DNA of 64,000 nucleotides, from assembly GCA_002411515.1 (NCBI GenBank), contig DHTF01000083.1, positions 28,426-92,425 of the forward strand, read 5' to 3'. The notes below the pieces were generated by a model. It was not told where the DNA came from and did not search any database. It saw only the letters and a list, made by a program, of their open reading frames with translations. The position numbers were made by a program, and so were the translations under genes. Source of the DNA: Proteiniphilum sp. UBA5267 (GTDB taxonomy: Bacteria > Bacteroidota > Bacteroidia > Bacteroidales > Dysgonomonadaceae). This document shows positions 34,724 to 43,848 of this stretch, piece by piece. Within the stretch, counting starts at the first letter, position 1. Each line of letters opens with the position of its first letter.

Positions 34724-35506
34724 ATGAGATATCTATTATTGTTGATTTTGATCTTTCCCTTCGTATGCACGGAAGCACAGCAAAATCCCCCTCTCCGCAT
34801 CGGTATTGAATATGGTTCGTATGGGATGGCAGGCGAGATAGATGACCGATGGGAATTCCGTCTGGCCAAAACGCCTTACGTATCTCAGGAGGATGGAACC
34901 GGTAGTGAACATGTATATGGCGAAGGTGAGGTGGATTATGCAGGACTGAAATCGGAACTTTCCGTGTGGGGCAACCGGCTCACCTTGGCTTCAGGTTTAC
35001 GGTATACACGAATTAATCAGCAGATATCACCAACCTGGGAATCTCCGCTTTACTTGTACCTTCCTTCGAGTCAGGGGATAGAACTTTTTCGTGTTCGTGG
35101 AATGAGTGAATCACTCGGGTACATAGGCGTACCCTTAGAGGCAGATATCCTGCTATGGGGACGACTCAGTAATTGGCAGGCATACGTGAAAGCGGGTATG
35201 CAGGCCGGTGTGAAAATACATGGAAAAACTTCACTCGATTTTGTGTCGAGAGAGATGGAAAAGTACGGTGACGAGATAATTACTGCAGCTGGGGATGCAC
35301 CGTCTGATTTCTTCCTAAATACATACGGCGGTCTCGGGTTACGCCTGATTCTCAATAACGGGATCCGCTTATCTATCGAGGCCCTGTTTTCGCCAAACTT
35401 CCTCACAAAAGATAACTTCTCGCTGCTCACCTCTGAAACTTACGGTGGCGGACAACTCTCGGTTTCTTTCCCTGTGAATCTTTTTCAACAAAGTAGAAAA
35501 AATTAA
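34724..35506 (+). CDS. Predicted outer membrane beta-barrel protein
   Basis: Protein of 260 residues with a signal peptide (MRYLLLLILIFPFVCTEA). The rest alternates polar and hydrophobic residues in strand-like runs (LRIGIEYGSYGMAGE, RLTLASGLRYTRINQQ, AYVKAGMQAGVKI, YGGLGLRLILNNGIRLSIEA), as in small outer membrane barrels of the PorT-like group. No family signature is strong enough for a name. A lipoprotein gene follows after 10 bases, so the two are probably made together. Confidence 0.7.
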   Translation: MRYLLLLILIFPFVCTEAQQNPPLRIGIEYGSYGMAGEIDDRWEFRLAKTPYVSQEDGTGSEHVYGEGEVDYAGLKSELSVWGNRLTLASGLRYTRINQQISPTWESPLYLYLPSSQGIELFRVRGMSESLGYIGVPLEADILLWGRLSNWQAYVKAGMQAGVKIHGKTSLDFVSREMEKYGDEIITAAGDAPSDFFLNTYGGLGLRLILNNGIRLSIEALFSPNFLTKDNFSLLTSETYGGGQLSVSFPVNLFQQSRKN

Positions 35507-35516
35507 AAATTCAATC

Positions 35517-36116
35517 ATGAAGCATATCCATCTCGTAATATTTACACTCATCCTTGTCGTCACGGCAGGATGTTCACGCACTTTTGAGTACCGCATCTCA
35601 GACTCTGTGTTTATTGAAGATGCTGAGAACCCGGGACTTCCCATATACTCTGAAAAAGGCTACAACAGTTTTGGCGTCTATTGGGGATTGACTCCCTGGA
35701 GAACCGGGAGTGAACATGATCCTTCTAAAATAGTGGTAAAAGATGATTCATGTCATATCCATCTCTCCGGCAGCATCGATGGAGAGATGCCCTATACGCT
35801 GGTGCTCTCTTTTCCCGACTATACACCGGACAGTTTTACAGATTTGCTCTCCCTGAACGGAAAAAGCTTCGATCTGCCTGCAACGGAATGCGTTGTTTCC
35901 CTGTTATTAGGCAACTCTCGGCGTGATTTAAAAATCCTGGAAGGGGAATTCAAAATTAAGCGAGCGCAAAACTTATATATCGATAAAGAGCTTCAGGGTA
36001 CAGTCCTATCCGGCATATTCTCTTTCAAGGCAACTGTGGACGATGAGCCGACAACCTTCTCCAACGGACGGTTCGACATGCGCTTCGGCGAAGATAATTT
36101 CTACTATCTTTCGTGA
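35517..36116 (+). CDS. Hypothetical lipoprotein
   Basis: Protein of 199 residues with a lipoprotein signal peptide ending in VVTAGC (Cys near residue 19). The mature part is acidic and rich in beta-strand-like segments; no known domain is recognised. It is 10 bases after the barrel-like gene and is likely its partner. Its 3' end overlaps the convergent U32 peptidase gene by 13 bases. Function unknown. Confidence 0.7.
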   Translation: MKHIHLVIFTLILVVTAGCSRTFEYRISDSVFIEDAENPGLPIYSEKGYNSFGVYWGLTPWRTGSEHDPSKIVVKDDSCHIHLSGSIDGEMPYTLVLSFPDYTPDSFTDLLSLNGKSFDLPATECVVSLLLGNSRRDLKILEGEFKIKRAQNLYIDKELQGTVLSGIFSFKATVDDEPTTFSNGRFDMRFGEDNFYYLS

Positions 36117-37372
36117 GCAGTACCTTTGCGATCGGCAGCGACCATTTTATAGAGTTGATCGTTGGGACGGATCTTTTCGTTGATTTGAATGGAGAAATGA
36201 TCACCTTTCAGTGCCTCGGCGACAGTTTGAAGATTCACCCTGATGTCATTGGCAGTCACAAACAGTGCGCCGGTGGTTGGACCGGTGATCAACAGTTCGT
36301 CGCCCTGTCTGACTGATTGTGTCTCAACCAGAAACTCCGTCACACCCAGGTTGCCGAAGTGTTTGATGGCTTTCCCCACATATACTTTCCTCTTCGTAGC
36401 ACCCGACCCGTAACGGTGCGTCCACTCGCCCAATCGCTGTCCCAGATAATAACCGTCCCAGAAACCCCGGTTAAACACGGTCGCTAGTTTTTCGTTCCAT
36501 CCATCTATCTTCTCCTGGGTAAATGTATTGTTGCAGTAGGATTCAATTGCTTCCCTGTAACAGGTGGACACAATACGCACATATTCCGGTCCTCGTGCGC
36601 GCCCCTCAATCTTGAACACCCGTACGCCGGCATCCATCATCTTGTTCATAAAATGGATGGTTTTCAAATCTTTGGGCGACATGATGTATTCGTTGTCGAT
36701 CTCCAGTTCGATGTCGCTTGTTTTATCTTTTACAATATATCCCCTGCGGCAGATCTGATTGCACTCACCCCGGTTGGCGGAGAGATTTTTCTCATGCAGG
36801 CTGAGATAACATTTACCGGAAACGGCCATACAAAGCGCACCATGGGCGAACATCTCAATCTGGATCAGTTTGCCACCAGGACCTTTGATCTGTTGTTCCA
36901 CGATATCGTGGTGAATGGCCGCCACCTGATCGAGATTCAGTTCCCGCGCCAGCACCACCACATCGGCATACTGGGCATAAAAGCGCAGCGACTCGGTGTT
37001 GGTGATATTCAGCTGTGTGGAAAGGTGCACTTCCACGCCAATACTTCTGGCGTACATCAACACGGCCACATCGGCCGCGATGATGGCAGAGAGGTTTGCC
37101 TCCTTGGCCGCATCCACGATCCGGCGCATCAATGTCAGGTCGTTGTTGTAAATAATCGTGTTGACCGTGAGATAACTTTTCAGGTTGTTCTCCCGGCATA
37201 TTTTCGCGATATGGTGCAGGTCGTCTATCGTGAAGTTGTTGGAAGATTTGGAGCGCATATTCAATCCCTCGATTCCGAAGTAGATGGAATCGGCGCCTCC
37301 CTGTATGGCAGCCATCAATGATTCGTAAGAACCTGCCGGCGCCATTATTTCGTAATCTTTTCTCGATTTCAT
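36104..37372 (-). CDS. U32 family peptidase-like protein (RlhA/TrhP type)
   Basis: Protein of 422 residues. The U32 signature lies near residue 170: EMFAHGALCMAVSGKCYLS, with a cysteine pair, followed by NRGECNQICRRGY with more cysteines. It starts with YEIMAPAGSYESLMAAIQGG, as in the family. Well-studied members (RlhA, TrhP/TrhO group) hydroxylate cytidine or uridine in rRNA or tRNA, and the cysteines may bind an iron-sulfur cluster; others were described as collagenases. RNA modification is more likely here. It stands alone with a candidate -7 box at 37395-37402. Confidence 0.9.
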   Translation of the reverse strand: MKSRKDYEIMAPAGSYESLMAAIQGGADSIYFGIEGLNMRSKSSNNFTIDDLHHIAKICRENNLKSYLTVNTIIYNNDLTLMRRIVDAAKEANLSAIIAADVAVLMYARSIGVEVHLSTQLNITNTESLRFYAQYADVVVLARELNLDQVAAIHHDIVEQQIKGPGGKLIQIEMFAHGALCMAVSGKCYLSLHEKNLSANRGECNQICRRGYIVKDKTSDIELEIDNEYIMSPKDLKTIHFMNKMMDAGVRVFKIEGRARGPEYVRIVSTCYREAIESYCNNTFTQEKIDGWNEKLATVFNRGFWDGYYLGQRLGEWTHRYGSGATKRKVYVGKAIKHFGNLGVTEFLVETQSVRQGDELLITGPTTGALFVTANDIRVNLQTVAEALKGDHFSIQINEKIRPNDQLYKMVAADRKGTAHER

Positions 37373-37394
37373 GCTGAAGCTCTGATTTTGGATG

Positions 37395-37402
37395 CAAAAT
37401 TA
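37395..37402 (-). promoter_or_regulatory. Candidate -7 box for the U32 peptidase gene
   Basis: CAAAATTA reads TAATTTTG on the minus strand, 22 bases before the start codon at 37372. Confidence 0.45.
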
Positions 37403-37608
37403 CGAAAATTAAAGCAATTGCCCCAAAGAGGATTGGATGGGAATCCGGAAAAACCGGAGATTACCAGGAAATTGGGCCGTGATCGGGGGCATTACAAGTA
37501 AAAAGGTGCAACCATATTGGCCACACCTCTTACACAATGAAAAGTTATTGATTCAGGAATTGCATGCGATGCATACAGTCCCCATATTTTAAATTTGCGT
37601 TACTTACA

Positions 37609-38010
37609 TTATTCCTTTGCTGCAAGTTGCTTGATAAAACCTTCGGCATCGGTAAACGCAGCGCCCATGACGTCCTGCATTACACCACCTATCTCTGCAG
37701 CAAACATCGCGGCGTTCATGCGTGACAGATAGGTTTCTCCGTCAGTTTTCTGATAAACAGCAATCCGACAAGGCATCATGTTGGCATAAATGCGCAAGGC
37801 ATCCTCCGAAAGCAACTGATACGCATAATCAGGCTTGCAAAGCTCCACCACCTTCACCGGCAGAACTACCTTCCCATTCTTGCGCATTGTTTCCTGCAGA
37901 TCGAGTGTCTGTATTACCTTCCACCCGTTTTCCAGCGCAACATCGGCAAGCCGCTGTTGCGTTTCTTCGAAACCATACCGACTTCTATTTTCAAAAAACA
38001 TCGCATCCAT
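37609..38010 (-). CDS. DUF302 domain-containing protein
   Basis: Protein of 133 residues. Its pattern (SRYGFEETQQRLADVALENGW, KVVELCKPDYAYQLL, MMPCRIAVYQ) is that of DUF302, a small alpha/beta domain of unknown role often found with redox and sulfur genes. The ATG at 38008-38010 is used; a GTG one codon upstream is also open. It follows the thioredoxin gene by 12 bases and ends the ArsR module. It has Cys residues in KVVELCKPDY and MMPCRIA that may be redox-active, which is inference. Confidence 0.82.
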   Translation of the reverse strand: MDAMFFENRSRYGFEETQQRLADVALENGWKVIQTLDLQETMRKNGKVVLPVKVVELCKPDYAYQLLSEDALRIYANMMPCRIAVYQKTDGETYLSRMNAAMFAAEIGGVMQDVMGAAFTDAEGFIKQLAAKE

Positions 38011-38022
38011 CACAGGCCTCCT

Positions 38023-38550
38023 TTACGATTTCTTTAATAGTACTTCCTCAATAGCCTGTTTGAAGGCATCTTTCGGCAATGCTCCCTGAGCCATCTGCGG
38101 AGCCTCATTCATCGGGATGAAAAGCAACGACGGAATGCTGCGGATACCAAATTCTCCTGCCAGCTGCTGCTCTGCCTCGGTGTCCACTTTGTAAATATAA
38201 ATTTGTCCATCATACTCCTGGGCCAGTTCCTCCAGAATCGGGGCGACCATTTTACAGGGTCCACACCAATCGGCATAAAAATCGATGATTGCGGGCTTGT
38301 CACCCAAGTAAACCCATTTATCGGGGTTCTCTTCAAAATTAGCCACTTTCTTCAAAAAGTCGGCTCTCGTTAAATGAATTGTTTTTGCTGTTGTCATTGT
38401 AGTTGTTGTCATATTGTTATCTGTTTTAATATTGTTTGTTTCCGGGGTTGCTTCAGTCGCAGCCGTTGCTTTGTTTTGCTGCGTGTTGTTGCATGAAGCC
38501 AATCCAATTATCAATGCAGTTGCTGCTAACAGTAGTTTCTTTGTTGTCAT
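38023..38550 (-). CDS. Thioredoxin, predicted exported lipoprotein
   Basis: Protein of 175 residues. An N-terminal lipoprotein signal (MTTKKLLLAATALIIGLASC) is followed by a Thr/Asn-rich linker and a full thioredoxin fold: IDFYADWCGPCKMVAPILEE with the CGPC active site, and GIRSIPSLLFI with the cis-Pro. It should act in the periplasm, tethered to a membrane. It overlaps the DUF6132 gene by four bases (ATGA), so it is coupled with it, and is followed by DUF302. Confidence 0.92.
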   Translation of the reverse strand: MTTKKLLLAATALIIGLASCNNTQQNKATAATEATPETNNIKTDNNMTTTTMTTAKTIHLTRADFLKKVANFEENPDKWVYLGDKPAIIDFYADWCGPCKMVAPILEELAQEYDGQIYIYKVDTEAEQQLAGEFGIRSIPSLLFIPMNEAPQMAQGALPKDAFKQAIEEVLLKKS

Positions 38551-38804
38551 GATTGATCGTTCTGTTTATTTTCGTTTTGTTCTGTTGTTTCAATTACTTT
38601 CTTCGGACTTTTTTTCTGTGAAAACATGTCGAAAAAGAGATAACCTATTACTGCACCGTAAATCATCATCCTGTACGGGTTGGAGGTGATGGGACAAGTG
38701 CCACTCACGCATCCCACATAGTAATAATAAAGATAGCCTGCCAGCGTTCCTGCTGCTATTCCGGCGATTTTAAGCCAATGTTTTATAAAAAATGCTCTCA
38801 TCAT
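38547..38804 (-). CDS. DUF6132 family small membrane protein
   Basis: Protein of 85 residues with two membrane helices (LKIAGIAAGTLAGYLYYYYV and MMIYGAVIGYLFF) around a short loop CVSGTCPITSNP that holds two cysteines. This is the layout of DUF6132. It lies between the ArsR gene (9 bases away) and the thioredoxin gene (4-base overlap). The cysteine pair in the loop could be a substrate or partner of the tethered thioredoxin; that is inference. Function is not known. Confidence 0.8.
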   Translation of the reverse strand: MMRAFFIKHWLKIAGIAAGTLAGYLYYYYVGCVSGTCPITSNPYRMMIYGAVIGYLFFDMFSQKKSPKKVIETTEQNENKQNDQS

Positions 38805-38813
38805 TTCATTGAT

Positions 38814-39182
38814 TTAATTTAAAGATCCTGTTTCCGTTAAATGCGATTCAACATGCTGGTTATCGCAATGCATGATACAATTCAACACGTTTTTGATGCG
38901 GCTGTCTTTGAGAGAATAATAATTGTTTTTACCACTTTTGCGACAGTGCAGAATGCCCTTTGCCCGCATGTCGGTGAGATGATGAGACAGAAGCGACTGC
39001 TCACATTCCATATTCTCCTGGAGTTGACTCACGGTCATTTCAGGAGATCGCGACAACTGCATCACCACGCAGAGACGGGTTTCATTGGCCAGCGCCCGCA
39101 ACAGGTAAGCCGCTTCACTAAAACGTGTGGCATCAATCTTGCGATTTTTTGTTTCTCTATTTTGACCTATTTCGATATCCAT
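38814..39182 (-). CDS. ArsR family transcriptional regulator
   Basis: Winged-helix regulator of 122 residues: LLRALANETRLCVVMQL, then MTVSQLQENMECEQSLLSHHLTDM (recognition helix) and GILHCRKSGKNNYYSL. The arsenic CVC motif is replaced (TVS). The C-terminal helix LNCIMHCDNQHVESH carries two Cys and three His that could form a metal or thiol sensing site. I start at the ATG 39180-39182; a TTG at 39206 would place the operator inside the gene. A perfect inverted repeat lies 22 bases upstream, so autorepression of the four-gene module is expected. Confidence 0.9.
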   Translation of the reverse strand: MDIEIGQNRETKNRKIDATRFSEAAYLLRALANETRLCVVMQLSRSPEMTVSQLQENMECEQSLLSHHLTDMRAKGILHCRKSGKNNYYSLKDSRIKNVLNCIMHCDNQHVESHLTETGSLN

Positions 39183-39204
39183 TTTTAATGACAATTGGTA
39201 AATC

Positions 39205-39230
39205 AATACATGAACATATATTCATGTATT
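39205..39230. promoter_or_regulatory. ArsR-type operator (perfect inverted repeat)
   Basis: Arms AATACATGAA and TTCATGTATT are separated by CATATA. This fits known ArsR/SmtB operators (ATxATGAA-N6-TTCATxAT). It lies between the likely -33 TTTG and the start codon, where binding would block transcription of arsR-DUF6132-thioredoxin-DUF302. Confidence 0.8.
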
Positions 39231-39271
39231 TTTGTTCAAAAAAACAGCAAATTTTTTGCGTTAAAAAGTTT

Positions 39272-39976
39272 TTATCTGATTTGAATGTAGTAGGTAAGTT
39301 TTGCTTCGATCAGGCGGTGGGCAGAACGGGAAAAGTAGGCATTCGGACTGTTCCGGCTTTCGAAAACGAAAAGATCTCCCAGCCCGAAATAGTACCGTCC
39401 TTCCAGATTAAGAATTCCCCTTCCTGTCTTCAACTCCAGTCCAATTCCTCCCGTCAGGCCGTAATCAAACTTTCTTAATGCATCGGATGGGCTATACTGG
39501 CCACCGATGGGTGCTTCGGGGTCGGCAGATTGTTTTTCTGCAATATCATCTGCCAGTGCCTGACTCATGGCCTGCTCATCGTTCAGGAGTATGCTGATTT
39601 GCGGCCCGGCATTCACGATAAAACGAAGCTTCTTTCCGAAGTAGATGTGGGTAAGCACAGGGATTTCAAGATAATTCAATGTCCTGCTATATGAAAAATC
39701 GTTTCCGGGATCGAATTCTTCGGTCCATCCCCGCTTCGAATAGTTCACTTCAGCAATCAGTCCCAAATGTTTCTCCGTAATAACTTTGGCTGAGAGACCG
39801 CCATGCATCCCCATCATGAACGATTGCTGGATGGTGGGCATAAAATCCATCCCTGCCGACATCACTCCACCTCCCACACCCAGGTAGAGTTCACTTTTAA
39901 AGGCATCTTTCTTCTGCGCATGGACAGGGCTGATGCTGATCATGGCAAAAAGGAGTATCGGTAAAAAAGGTTTCAT
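39272..39976 (-). CDS. PorT-like outer membrane beta-barrel protein
   Basis: Protein of 234 residues with a signal peptide (MKPFLPILLFAMISISPVHA). Strand-like segments follow (LYLGVGGGVMSAGMDF, HLGLIAEVNYSKRGW, YLEIPVLTHIYFGKKLRFIV with NAGPQISILL), matching the PorT/OMP_b-brl_2 family of small barrels. Its start overlaps the stop of the LysM/binding-protein gene by four bases, so they are translated together. A structural or assembly role in the outer membrane is likely. Confidence 0.85.
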   Translation of the reverse strand: MKPFLPILLFAMISISPVHAQKKDAFKSELYLGVGGGVMSAGMDFMPTIQQSFMMGMHGGLSAKVITEKHLGLIAEVNYSKRGWTEEFDPGNDFSYSRTLNYLEIPVLTHIYFGKKLRFIVNAGPQISILLNDEQAMSQALADDIAEKQSADPEAPIGGQYSPSDALRKFDYGLTGGIGLELKTGRGILNLEGRYYFGLGDLFVFESRNSPNAYFSRSAHRLIEAKLTYYIQIR

Positions 39977-41970
39977 CGGCTTCTGTCGGTTTGGTTGATT
40001 CTTCCGTTGGTATCGTAATAGATAAAATAGAGTCCGCTGTTGATAAATCCTCCCCAGTTGCTCACCCGCTCAAAGTGAAATGCAAATTGAAGAGAGTTGA
40101 TGCGTATGCTGGCAATATCTTGTTCGAATCGGGTACCGTACCGGTTCAGGGCTGTCATGAAAAACAGGCCGGTGTCATATCCCCACAGACCATACGAGGG
40201 ATGCGTATCCATCAGATTCCGTCCATACCATTTGTTGAAATTGCGGGTGAATGCTTCGGTACGGGGATTGGCCTTATCGATAAAGAAAGGGGTATAGATA
40301 TAGGTACCAAATAGATGATAATCAGCAACCTGATCGGTGTAAGTCTGCCATTCGGGGTAGCCAAAAAGGCGAATAGCTGTGAGTGAGTCGGTTTCTCTCA
40401 CCTCCTTCAATTCATAGATTAACTGTCGGAGGGTATTGGAGTCGGCTGAAGTAGGCAAGATCACATTTTCCTTACCGGAACTCAGCAAAGGGATGATGGC
40501 GCTGTTTGTTGATTCCGTCAGAGAGATTGTTTGATAGCTTAATCCATTCTCCCGTAACATTTTCTGGAGTTCGGCCGTGAACTCTTTCTTATCGTTTTGA
40601 CCACCAGTAGCAAAGATGATGTTGGCATTGCGGAATGTCTCTACAAATACCGAGGATGCTTTCGTGAGAGTGGCACTGCTGATTGGGTTAACCTGGAAAA
40701 TATTACCATTGTTCAGCACCTCTCCGTTACTTTGTGAGAAGGGGACCACGTATTTGATGTTATTCGCACGGGAGAAGTCGGAAATCAAGCGGATCTGAGC
40801 ATCGTTCACCCCGCCAATAACGAGATTTAGCGAGCGCATTTCAATGGTTTCAAGCAAGCTTTTCAATTTGCCGGTGTCGTCTCCCTTCCCTATCTCAAAT
40901 ACGAATAACTCCAGATTCACACCGTTGTTTTTCATTTCCTCCACTGCCAGCAGGAAGCCTTCGTAGTATTCCTGTAGGCGGAGGTGCCCCCTGCCTGTCT
41001 CATCGAGGAATGGCAACAGAAGGCCCACACGCATCACGTCGACCTTACTGGATGGCAGATATTGTGTCAGCAAGCGGTTTGCTTCATTCTCCTGCGTACG
41101 GGCATCTTTTTCAAGCAGGCTCCTCTTCACTGGAATAATCAACTCCATGTTGGCTTTCAGTCCATCTGAGATTTTCGGATTCAACCGTTCTATTTCGGAG
41201 GCCTCAACCTGGTAGTTGCGAGCAATGCTGTAAAGGGTTTCCTTTTTTTGTACTTGATGGGTAATATTTTTTGTCTGGTGCTCATAAGGAGCAATTACTT
41301 CATATGATTCGAAAAAAGGGATGCGGATGGTCTTGCCGATCTGAAAAGTTTCGGCTGACAAGCCGGGGTTGGCCAGCATCACATCTTCCGGTTTCAGAGA
41401 ATACGTTTTTGAAACCGAATAGAGAGTCTCTTTGGGCAGGATGGTATGGAAACGATAGTTCTCCTCTTTTTCTTCGCTGATCACGCGACGCTGCGGGATA
41501 GTGAGTAGCTGACCCACTGTGATGCCCTCGCTGGCCCCGGGGTTATACCGATTGATTTCAGCTACCGTGGTGTGGTACATATTGGAAATGCTGTACAGCG
41601 TCTCACCTTTCGAAACCGTATGTTGGAATGTGCTGTTCTGATCGACCGATTCTGCGGGGTCCGTCTGACTGGAATCTGGAGAGGAAGAGCGCCATGAATT
41701 ATCATTGTTAACCGGGATAAGTAGCTCCTGTCCGTTTTTCAGTCCCGCATTTGATGAGGGATTGTGGCGAATGATCTCTGCGATTGGTGTAGAGAACATG
41801 CGGGAGATGGCATAGAGTCCTTCACCCGATTTAACCTTGTATTTAAAATAACGCTGTCCGTTCAGTGTCACCGTTTCGTAGGAGCTGTCCTGCGCCTGCA
41901 GTGGCTGAAACCCGTTATGCAGCAAGAACATCAGGATAAATACCGGCGTGAGAAAAAAGATGTTACGCAT
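39973..41970 (-). CDS. Four LysM domains fused to a type 1 periplasmic-binding-protein fold
   Basis: Protein of 665 residues. After a signal peptide come four LysM repeats within about residues 45-275 (for example YKVKSGEGLYAISRMFSTPI, TVSKGETLYSISNMYHTTV, HQVQKKETLYSIARNYQVE). From about residue 310 the rest resembles a type 1 periplasmic binding protein (VMRVGLLLPFLDETGRGHLR, LVIGGVNDAQI, YVVPFSQSNGEVLNN). The first part should hold it on peptidoglycan; the second may bind a small ligand or have lost that role. It lies in an operon with the PorT-like barrel. The function is not known, although the architecture recurs in Bacteroidota. Confidence 0.85.
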   Translation of the reverse strand: MRNIFFLTPVFILMFLLHNGFQPLQAQDSSYETVTLNGQRYFKYKVKSGEGLYAISRMFSTPIAEIIRHNPSSNAGLKNGQELLIPVNNDNSWRSSSPDSSQTDPAESVDQNSTFQHTVSKGETLYSISNMYHTTVAEINRYNPGASEGITVGQLLTIPQRRVISEEKEENYRFHTILPKETLYSVSKTYSLKPEDVMLANPGLSAETFQIGKTIRIPFFESYEVIAPYEHQTKNITHQVQKKETLYSIARNYQVEASEIERLNPKISDGLKANMELIIPVKRSLLEKDARTQENEANRLLTQYLPSSKVDVMRVGLLLPFLDETGRGHLRLQEYYEGFLLAVEEMKNNGVNLELFVFEIGKGDDTGKLKSLLETIEMRSLNLVIGGVNDAQIRLISDFSRANNIKYVVPFSQSNGEVLNNGNIFQVNPISSATLTKASSVFVETFRNANIIFATGGQNDKKEFTAELQKMLRENGLSYQTISLTESTNSAIIPLLSSGKENVILPTSADSNTLRQLIYELKEVRETDSLTAIRLFGYPEWQTYTDQVADYHLFGTYIYTPFFIDKANPRTEAFTRNFNKWYGRNLMDTHPSYGLWGYDTGLFFMTALNRYGTRFEQDIASIRINSLQFAFHFERVSNWGGFINSGLYFIYYDTNGRINQTDRSR

Positions 41971-42013
41971 TTCAACAGTTTTATGTGAAGTTGATTATAC
42001 AACTTTTAACGCA

Positions 42014-42021
42014 CAAAAATA
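42014..42021 (-). promoter_or_regulatory. Candidate -7 box for the LysM/binding-protein gene
   Basis: CAAAAATA reads TATTTTTG on the minus strand, 43 bases before the start codon at 41970. Confidence 0.45.
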
Positions 42022-42130
42022 GGAAAATTTATTTGATTCCTGCTGCTCTCCACCCTCTCTTACGGATTGTTTGACAGTAATTAAACTATTTAAACAGAAA
42101 GGCATGATCAGCTTACGTTACCCAGCCCGG

Positions 42131-43663
42131 CTAAAAGGGCAACGGTTCTTTATTCTGGAAGAGGAAAGCGGCCGGATCGGCTGCATCATTTTGATTACTG
42201 GTACCCATGACGTGATTATTCATCCGCGAAGGCCTTTCCACATACTTCTGCCCCACAGCATAGTCGTCCAGGTTTTTGAAGCGGGCATATTCATTGTCGA
42301 ACCGCATGTTAGCAATGCCGGTGGGTCCATTACGGTGCTTCGCGACGATGATCTCCGCGATGCCCACCAGCGAATTGCCCCTTTCATCTTCTGTAATCCG
42401 GTAGTATTCGGGGCGGTGAATGAAACACACAATGTCGGCATCCTGTTCAATGGCTCCCGACTCACGCAGGTCGGCCAGCTGCGGACGCTTTCCCTCTGTT
42501 CCCTGCCGCGTTTCCACTCCACGGTTCAACTGCGACAGGGCAATGACGGGGATGTTCAACTCTTTGGCTAACCCCTTCAGCGAGCGTGAGATCATACTCA
42601 CCTCCTGTTCACGGCTGCCAAAGCTCATTCCACTGGCGTTCATCAACTGCAGGTAGTCAATGATCAATATCCGCACCCCATGTTCCCGCACAAGGCGGCG
42701 CGCCTTTGTACGCAACTCAAATACCGACAAACTGGGTGTATCGTCGATATAAATGGGTGCGTTGTAGAGGAACTTATGATTTTTGTCCAAACGCTCCCAC
42801 TCATCGTCGCTGAGCCGACCGCTTTTGATACTTTCACCCTTTATCTGGCATACATTCACGATCAGACGGTTCACCAACTGCACGTTCGACATCTCCAATG
42901 AGAAGACACCAACCGGCTGCTGATAGTCGAGAGCGATATTCTTGGCCATGGAGAGCACGAAAGCGGTCTTTCCCATGGCAGGACGGGCTGCGATGATGAC
43001 CAAGTCGGAATTTTGCCAGCCTGAGGTCATCTTATCCAGTTCCTTAAAGCCGGTAGGTAAACCGCTCATTCCATCCTTGCGATTGGCTGCGACCTGGATG
43101 TTGTTCATCGCTTCCTTGATGACGGGATTGATCTGGATCACATCCTTCTTCACATTTCGCTGAGAGATCTCAAACAACCTTCCTTCGGTCTCCTGCATCA
43201 GGTCATCCACATCGACAGTCTCATCGAAAGCATGCTGTGACACCTCCGAAGAGAACGATATCAGCTCCCTGGCGAGATACTTCTGGGCGATGATACGTGC
43301 GTGATACTCAATATGTGCAGCAGAAGCCACCTTCTCCGACAGCTCAGCCACATATACTGCACCGCCAGCAGGCTCCAGCTCCCCCTGTCGCTTCAGTTCC
43401 TCCACCACGGTAAGTACATCCACCGGCTTCTGCTGCATGGCAAGGCCTTGGATGGCACCGTAAATAAGTTGATGTGTGGGATCGTAGAAACTCTCCGGCT
43501 TCAATATCTCGCTGACAATTGAATAGGCGTCTTTTTCGAGCATCAATGCCCCCAATACAGCTTCTTCCAACTCTCGCGCCTGAGGTGGCAACTTCCCGAT
43601 GTCGGGTGACACCACTGTTTTCTCAACTACTTTGACTGCCGGTTTGCGTTTTTGTTTCTCCAT
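42131..43663 (-). CDS. dnaB: Replicative DNA helicase DnaB
   Basis: Hexameric helicase that unwinds DNA at the replication fork. It has 510 residues. The N-terminal domain begins near PPQARELEEAVLGALMLEKD; the RecA-like domain has Walker A in IIAARPAMGKTAFVLSM, GVFSLEMSNVQL, Walker B in ILIIDYLQLM, and the late PVIALSQLNRGVE. No intein interrupts it. It is transcribed on its own, 160 bases upstream of the LysM gene. Confidence 0.97.
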   Translation of the reverse strand: MEKQKRKPAVKVVEKTVVSPDIGKLPPQARELEEAVLGALMLEKDAYSIVSEILKPESFYDPTHQLIYGAIQGLAMQQKPVDVLTVVEELKRQGELEPAGGAVYVAELSEKVASAAHIEYHARIIAQKYLARELISFSSEVSQHAFDETVDVDDLMQETEGRLFEISQRNVKKDVIQINPVIKEAMNNIQVAANRKDGMSGLPTGFKELDKMTSGWQNSDLVIIAARPAMGKTAFVLSMAKNIALDYQQPVGVFSLEMSNVQLVNRLIVNVCQIKGESIKSGRLSDDEWERLDKNHKFLYNAPIYIDDTPSLSVFELRTKARRLVREHGVRILIIDYLQLMNASGMSFGSREQEVSMISRSLKGLAKELNIPVIALSQLNRGVETRQGTEGKRPQLADLRESGAIEQDADIVCFIHRPEYYRITEDERGNSLVGIAEIIVAKHRNGPTGIANMRFDNEYARFKNLDDYAVGQKYVERPSRMNNHVMGTSNQNDAADPAAFLFQNKEPLPF

Positions 43664-43848
43664 TCATGCAGGGTATTTACAAATAGAGGGTAAAGTTAGG
43701 GAAGTTATTCATTCCAAAAAAAAATCAGCCGCTTCATTCTTTCCCAAGTTATGAACAAAATCTGTTGAAAACTTTTCAAAGGAAGACAATCACCAGCATC
43801 TCACAGATATAATTATCATGAAACTTTCTATCAATGAATTTGTTCTAT

